DNA of 28,657 nucleotides, taken from Phycisphaerales bacterium UBA3158. Lineage in GTDB: Bacteria > Planctomycetota > Phycisphaerae > Phycisphaerales > SM1A02. Position 1 is the stretch's first letter. Every line of letters begins with the position of its first letter. The notes under the pieces are model-generated. The model made no database searches, was not told the DNA's origin, and worked only from the letters and a program-made list of their open reading frames with translations. Positions 24,375-28,657 of the stretch are shown piece by piece. The stretch spans positions 23,715 to 52,371 of the forward strand of contig DEYM01000167.1 of NCBI GenBank assembly GCA_002364555.1, read 5' to 3'. A program made the position numbers and the translations under genes.

Positions 24375-25469
24375 ATGCCCAATCACACTCTTCATGCAGC
24401 CAACTTGCTGAAACTGGATTACCTCGCCGAGGCCGGCAATCATCCCTCGCCATGCCCGATCGTTGACGTCCACACGCATCTGTCCGGAAACGATGCCGTG
24501 AGGTGCTACCAGCGAGCCGCTGATGCGTACGGTATCACGCTCACCTACAGCATGACCCCACTCGATCAGGTCGAGACCGTCCAGTCCATTCTCGGAGAAC
24601 GAGTCCGCTTCATCGCCGTTCCCGATTTTGCCCAGGAGGATCGTCTTCATGCCCATGGAGAGGGTTTCCTGGAGCGTATACGGGCATTCCATGATCTTGG
24701 AAGTCGTATTGTCAAATTCTGGTCGGCTCCTCGGGGAATCGATTATGGAATCGAGTCCGGCAATCCGGGTCTGCTGGCGCTCGATTCGCCCCAGCGTCTG
24801 GCGGCTATGGATCTGGCGTCTGAACTGGGAATGATGTTCATGACCCATGTCTCCGACCCGGATACCTGGTTCGAGACTCGTTACACAGATGCCCAACGGT
24901 ATGGAACCAAGCGAGATCAGTATGAACCACTTGAAAGACTGCTTGATCGATACCAGCAACCCTGGATAGCGGCTCATATGGGTGGCTGGCCGGAGGATCT
25001 GTCATTCCTCGATGGGCTGCTCGAACGTCATGACAACCTTCATCTTGACACCTCGGCCACCAAGTGGATGATTCGAGTCCTCAGTACGCATACCAACGAG
25101 GATCTGGCTTCCTTCCTGGCAAGATGGAAAGGAAGGATCCTCTTCGGCTCGGACATCGTCACCCGCGAAGAGCACATGACACCGGCCGAACAGCTCCCGA
25201 GCGATCCCCCACCACAGGCTGCCTCACCCGAGGAGGCGTTCGATCTCTACGCAAGTCGTTATTGGGCTCTTCGAACCTTGTGGGAAAGCGACTATCGAGG
25301 ACCTTCTCCGATTGCGGATCCCGATCTTGAGATGGTCGACCCCGATCGGTTCGGACCATTGGATTCACCCGCCCTGGAGGGAAAGGGGATTCCGGAGGAA
25401 CTGCTGGTATCCCTGTATCACGATGCCGCGATGAATCTGCTCGCCCCGGATAGGGAAATGGCCCGCTGA
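24375..25469 (+). CDS. Amidohydrolase family 2 (TIM-barrel metal hydrolase)
   Basis: The 364-residue protein matches amidohydrolase_2 enzymes, which hydrolyse or decarboxylate small cyclic or carboxylated substrates with one metal ion. The metal ligands are in order: VDVHTH (H33, H35), a later THVSD His near 158, AAHMGG His near 200, and FGSDIV Asp near 259. An in-frame TGA at 24369-24371 fixes ATG 24375 as the earliest start. It is head to head with the glycosyltransferase, with six bases between start codons. Its last 52 nt overlap the 3' end of the next minus-strand gene. Substrate unknown. Confidence 0.8.
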   Translation: MPNHTLHAANLLKLDYLAEAGNHPSPCPIVDVHTHLSGNDAVRCYQRAADAYGITLTYSMTPLDQVETVQSILGERVRFIAVPDFAQEDRLHAHGEGFLERIRAFHDLGSRIVKFWSAPRGIDYGIESGNPGLLALDSPQRLAAMDLASELGMMFMTHVSDPDTWFETRYTDAQRYGTKRDQYEPLERLLDRYQQPWIAAHMGGWPEDLSFLDGLLERHDNLHLDTSATKWMIRVLSTHTNEDLASFLARWKGRILFGSDIVTREEHMTPAEQLPSDPPPQAASPEEAFDLYASRYWALRTLWESDYRGPSPIADPDLEMVDPDRFGPLDSPALEGKGIPEELLVSLYHDAAMNLLAPDREMAR

Positions 25470-26563
25470 TACAGCGTGTCCAGGTTCTGCAGGTAACCGG
25501 CCCAACGCTCCTGCCAGGCATCGGGCTCGATCTCGACCTTCTCCCGCATGTTCTCACTGAGCCACTTGGTTGCTGCGTGCTCGCCATGCATCAAGGAGTG
25601 ATGCAGGAGTGGATGCCGTCCTGAATAGTCGCCGGCAGGATGCCCCACACCGAGAACGACAGGAACACCCGCCGATGCGGCCGCGATGGCCGGCGCCGCA
25701 TCACAGACATGATTTCGAACGGCGATCGCCGAAGGGGCGACGGCCATGTCCAGAGAACCGGCGACCTCCTCGATGGAGTCGATTCGATCATCGAACACGA
25801 GCTCCACATCAAGTCCGGCACAGCCCAACCATCGAACAAGATCGCCTCGACGCGCTCCACGACTTGAAGCCAGGAGCATGAAGTGATCGTGGAACATGCA
25901 GCAGCGAGGCGACATGGATCCGTAGTCCAGAAGATTCAGGTGTTCCATGGGCGATCCGATGATGCCCATCACCGTCGTCTTCGAGTCCGCTCCCCAACTC
26001 TGTCTGAGAATTTCATTTCGAGCCTGAAAACGATCTGGATTCAACACCGGCTCGATGATCTCCTCACCTCCGGCTCCTCGACGACTACCGCCCACAAGCG
26101 CCCATGCACGTTCCAGAGAGCGATTGGACCCGAATGCGCAGGCTGCACGCCCCGAGAACATCGTGGAAGCCGCCACTGCCGCCTGTGGATCGGAGGCGTC
26201 GAATCCGTCAATGCTGATCGCCACCGCCTGTCGCCTGTCGAGACCGGCCACGAGTGCCGCCGAACGAAGGCCCCAGGCATGAACGACATCGAATCCCGCA
26301 TCGCCCCAGCGTCTTCTCTTGAGCAGTGATTTCAGAAGGCCCGATTGGAAAAAGGGAAATCGAGCGCCGGCCGGCAGGGTTCCATGCACTCCATCGGGAA
26401 GCCCCCCGACGGAAAGCAGGACATCATCCGATCGATCCGAGATCAGATCCTTGACGTGATCCATGCAAGCCGACGGACCATCGGATCGTGATCCATCCAC
26501 GAGGTGCAGAATTCTCGAGGGCATCGCCCCCGAAGCGGTCACTTCGGAATCTCGAACAGTCAT
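25418..26563 (-). CDS. GT-B glycosyltransferase-like protein, degenerate donor site
   Basis: The 381-residue protein has the outline of a GT-B glycosyltransferase: RILHLVDGSRSDGPSACMDHV at the start, DVVHAWGLRSAALVAG in the N-domain, and DMAVAPSAIAVRNHVCDAAPAIAAASAGVPVVLG at the donor site. That last motif aligns with GT4 patterns but lacks the EX7E glutamates, so activity is uncertain. ATG 26563 overlaps the preceding stop as TGATG, which suggests coupling to the upstream lipoprotein gene. The 3' end overlaps the convergent amidohydrolase gene by 52 nt. Confidence 0.65.
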   Translation of the reverse strand: MTVRDSEVTASGAMPSRILHLVDGSRSDGPSACMDHVKDLISDRSDDVLLSVGGLPDGVHGTLPAGARFPFFQSGLLKSLLKRRRWGDAGFDVVHAWGLRSAALVAGLDRRQAVAISIDGFDASDPQAAVAASTMFSGRAACAFGSNRSLERAWALVGGSRRGAGGEEIIEPVLNPDRFQARNEILRQSWGADSKTTVMGIIGSPMEHLNLLDYGSMSPRCCMFHDHFMLLASSRGARRGDLVRWLGCAGLDVELVFDDRIDSIEEVAGSLDMAVAPSAIAVRNHVCDAAPAIAAASAGVPVVLGVGHPAGDYSGRHPLLHHSLMHGEHAATKWLSENMREKVEIEPDAWQERWAGYLQNLDTLYQRAISLSGASRFIAAS

Positions 26564-27243
26564 CAACGTTCGCCGTACAGAAGATTGGCGCCAATGGCCG
26601 CCTCGCTGTGTTCATAGAAAAGCATGGCGACCTTTTTTCCAGTCTCGATGGCCAGAAGCTCACCAAGTTTCTGACGCTGTCTGGAGTCCGTCATCCCCTG
26701 GGACTTGGTACCGGGCAGAGTGACCTCGACCAGTCTTGCATCCGAATCCTCGACGCGAGGGAACATCCTCTTCTGTTCGTTCAGATCGATCACCCGTACT
26801 CGACAGGCCGCATAGGGCTCTGGAGTCATGCCGTCCTGAGTCAGCGAGAACCCCACCATCTCGACATAGATGACCTGCTTGGCCCCGACCAGTTCACCGA
26901 CACGATCGATACCCGCCGGATGCGGACCCCGGTCCAACTGGCGAGCTGCTGCCGTGGCATCCCTTGGTGAAATCACATCGGTGACGAGCTCTTCCTTCAG
27001 AAGTCCCTCACTGGCGGTATCACCGATGATCCTGCGCAGACGCACCGGACTCACCCAGTTTCTTCGATCGTCGATGAAGATGACCGTGCTCGTATCCTTG
27101 AGTTCGTACTGCGCCTCCGTGACGGGATTCGGCGCAGTCACATAGGCGACCGTACTGGCGATGTTGCAAGAGCAGAGCATCATGCAGAAGGCGACTCCGA
27201 GAAGCACAGCCGATGCCAGTTTGATTCGAGACATCGTGGTCAT
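26563..27243 (-). CDS. Putative lipoprotein, unknown function (second of a pair)
   Basis: The 226-residue protein begins with a hydrophobic signal ending in lipobox LCSC (C26), so it is probably lipid-anchored. The mature part includes STVIFIDDRRNW and GAKQVIYVEMVGFSLTQDG, an alpha/beta pattern reminiscent of the LpoB/CsgG-type fold. The preceding gene product has a similar segment (VDRVVLVDIQNFRLHPRG), so the two may be distant paralogues. It starts 3 nt after that gene's stop. ATG 27243 is used; an in-frame ATG three codons later also opens the signal. Confidence 0.65.
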   Translation of the reverse strand: MTTMSRIKLASAVLLGVAFCMMLCSCNIASTVAYVTAPNPVTEAQYELKDTSTVIFIDDRRNWVSPVRLRRIIGDTASEGLLKEELVTDVISPRDATAAARQLDRGPHPAGIDRVGELVGAKQVIYVEMVGFSLTQDGMTPEPYAACRVRVIDLNEQKRMFPRVEDSDARLVEVTLPGTKSQGMTDSRQRQKLGELLAIETGKKVAMLFYEHSEAAIGANLLYGER

Positions 27244-27246
27244 GCG

Positions 27247-27957
27247 TCAGATCTCCACATCCACATTGTTGCGGTCCAGCTCCGGACGATACTGATCCGG
27301 ATACTTCGGTTGAACGTGCGGGTAGAACAACCACCCGACGTTCTTGATGAATTCGACGTACAACCCCGTTCGAATCGCGTTTTCAGTCGCGCTTTCCCGA
27401 TCAAGCTCCTTGAGCTTGGGGAATCTGGCACTGACCTGGTAGATATCCGCCAGTTCATCCGGCTCGATGTTGTCTCGTTCGATGATACCGACCATGGCGA
27501 TGCACTGACCATCCCACATCCATCGATTTCCACGCGGATGGAGTCGGAAGTTCTGAATGTCAACGAGAACAACACGGTCCACGTTCAGCTGCTTGGCGAT
27601 GTCGCCATAGGGCAGAGCGTTCCACTGCGGTGTGGAGAACTTCCAGTTGCGAACGATTGGCTGTGGAAGAATCCGAATTCCGGAGACCTTGTCCTGCAAT
27701 CGCTTGCTGACACCTTCCGCCACGGTATCGCACAACATGGGATGCTCATAGAGAGTCGCCAGATCCGCATCCACGACGACCGCCACCGTCTGATGCTCCA
27801 GACCGTCGTAGCGAGCCAGGACTTCGACGAGTTTCTGGTACTCGAAATTCTGCTGCATTCCCGCCGCTATGTAACCAACGGCACAGCCACACAGCCATGG
27901 AAGTGATGACACGAGCAACAAGATGGTGATCAGACGACGTATTCCTGCCATCGACAT
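27247..27957 (-). CDS. Putative lipoprotein, unknown function (first of a pair)
   Basis: The 236-residue protein has a signal sequence ending in lipobox LCGC (C25). The mature part contains HQTVAVVVDADLATLYEHP and a VDRVVLVDIQNF strand, then a C-terminal aromatic and proline-rich tail (FYPHVQPKYPDQYRP). I chose ATG 27957 because it opens the signal peptide and overlaps the upstream stop as TGATG; the longer open frame to 28170 is out of character and overlaps the DUF2752 gene. Function unknown. It is probably co-transcribed with its neighbour lipoprotein and DUF2752 gene. Confidence 0.7.
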   Translation of the reverse strand: MSMAGIRRLITILLLVSSLPWLCGCAVGYIAAGMQQNFEYQKLVEVLARYDGLEHQTVAVVVDADLATLYEHPMLCDTVAEGVSKRLQDKVSGIRILPQPIVRNWKFSTPQWNALPYGDIAKQLNVDRVVLVDIQNFRLHPRGNRWMWDGQCIAMVGIIERDNIEPDELADIYQVSARFPKLKELDRESATENAIRTGLYVEFIKNVGWLFYPHVQPKYPDQYRPELDRNNVDVEI

Positions 27958-28430
27958 CAGATGAGTCCTCTGTGGTCCACGATTTTCCATACCCATGCCA
28001 ACAAGGCAAAGGCCACAAGTCCCCATGTCCACCAGCGGTTCCAGACTGTTGAGATCAACCCACCGGGTCCTCGACCCAATATGGCTGTCCACAGCCCGCC
28101 GATGATGGCCATGGCGACGACCACGCAGAATACCAGCCCAAGCGGCTGAGCTCGAAAACCACTGACCCAATCGCCCCTTACGGTATTGCTGAAGGCGGTG
28201 GTCATGCCACAGGTGGGACAGGGCATGTCCATCATGGTGATCCAGTTGCAGGGCGGTAGCCCAAGCGCCCGATGAGTACCCAAGCCCGCTTCGGCAGGTG
28301 CCAGCGAGGCGGCAACGCCAAGAATGACGATTCCGACAAGCGCAACTGACAATCCGATCAAGCGGCCCTTGAAACAGGATCCATCGGAATCCAATGGGAC
28401 CTTGTCGGTAATAGGATCTTCATCAGCCAT
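27957..28430 (-). CDS. DUF2752 membrane protein
   Basis: The 157-residue protein has membrane segments near 24-45, 93-115 and 130-150 and the DUF2752 signature: a PPC upstream, then MPCPTCGMTTAFSNTVRGDW (C71, C74), followed by an AQPLG-type motif. The family has no settled function; the paired cysteines may bind metal or form a disulfide. It is the first gene of a four-gene minus-strand set and is coupled to the lipoprotein gene by TGATG. Confidence 0.85.
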   Translation of the reverse strand: MADEDPITDKVPLDSDGSCFKGRLIGLSVALVGIVILGVAASLAPAEAGLGTHRALGLPPCNWITMMDMPCPTCGMTTAFSNTVRGDWVSGFRAQPLGLVFCVVVAMAIIGGLWTAILGRGPGGLISTVWNRWWTWGLVAFALLAWVWKIVDHRGLI

Positions 28431-28519
28431 TCCGTAGACGTTAGCCGCTCAGGTTCTGAGAGGCAAGAAAACGAATTAATGGATGACTACCGATGGGTTT
28501 CCGCTTTTCAACGAAGCGG

Positions 28520-28657
28520 TCATCCCTCCAGTGGGACTTGAATCCAGTTTTCCTGCGTCCCATCCACTCGAACAAGCAGATGGGGATGCCAACCGGAACC
28601 TCTGAGTCCGCACAGGGCCTCGACATCCTCTCCGAGGACATGGATCTCAACCGAGTC
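28520..28657 (-). CDS. C-terminal end of unknown gene, truncated by window edge
   Basis: The frame entering from the right edge gives 45 residues ending in TGA at 28520-28522, containing LRGSGWHPHLLVRVDG and ENWIQVPLEG, with a protein-like beta pattern. A competing frame with a Met at 28650 looks less natural. A CCGCTT/AAGCGG hairpin follows the stop at 28500-28518 without a U-tract. Too short to assign. Confidence 0.5.
   Translation of the reverse strand, partial: DSVEIHVLGEDVEALCGLRGSGWHPHLLVRVDGTQENWIQVPLEG

Noticed and set aside
23238..24977. 579-codon reading of the glycosyltransferase
   Set aside because: The first ~200 codons are antisense to the amidohydrolase gene and unlike protein; family length fits the start at 24368.
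28441..28650. 69-codon frame at the right edge
   Set aside because: Another frame open to the edge gives a more protein-like C-terminus ending at 28520.

Overview
The window reads as a chromosomal segment of a moderately GC-rich (by eye high-50s % G+C), Gram-negative-type bacterium. Secretory signals, several lipoboxes, a stand-alone mraZ, csrA, an arginine succinyltransferase (AST) gene set and unrecognised large secreted proteins together suggest a marine planctomycete, probably of the Phycisphaerae. That placement is inference from gene content, not a phylogeny.

Layout. Positions 1-1293 (-) hold a truncated secreted protein of unknown function. Positions 1439-10420 (+) carry a co-oriented series: gmhA-type sugar isomerase, a MauE/DoxX-like membrane protein fused to a thioredoxin-like domain, an M20 metallopeptidase, an 808-residue membrane protein, an ABC ATPase, nadK and serS. 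Positions 10427-20593 (-) are a tightly packed nine-gene set with several 4-nt ATGA overlaps. In transcription order it runs: lipoprotein with a JAB/DUF4329-like C-terminus, M48 membrane protease, dapF, C45-type Ntn amidase/acyltransferase, astC, astA, astD, tilS, and a degenerate receiver-like protein. The three ast genes form most of the arginine succinyltransferase catabolic route; astB and astE are not in the window.

Positions 20705-22254 are the regulatory core. A NifU-type Fe-S protein and csrA (+) converge on mraZ (-). The roughly 400 nt between the mraZ stop codon and csrA encode no protein. On the minus strand they hold four hairpins whose hexanucleotide loops all fit ANGGAN, the loop bound by CsrA/RsmE proteins, and they end in a perfect intrinsic terminator that works only on that strand. 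I interpret this as a CsrB/RsmZ-like CsrA-sequestering RNA, either a free small RNA or the 3' UTR of mraZ, lying next to csrA. The csrA leader has GGA-bearing hairpins, one over the Shine-Dalgarno sequence. The mraZ promoter has 10-bp TGGGN-type repeats in its spacer, as expected for MraZ autoregulation.

Positions 22430-23223 contain an AT-rich intergenic stretch with three successive inverted repeats and then a flavin-reductase-like gene. Positions 23238-28657 hold two GT-B glycosyltransferases, an amidohydrolase, two small lipoproteins, a DUF2752 membrane protein and the C-terminal end of an unknown gene. No tRNA, rRNA, CRISPR array or insertion sequence was seen.
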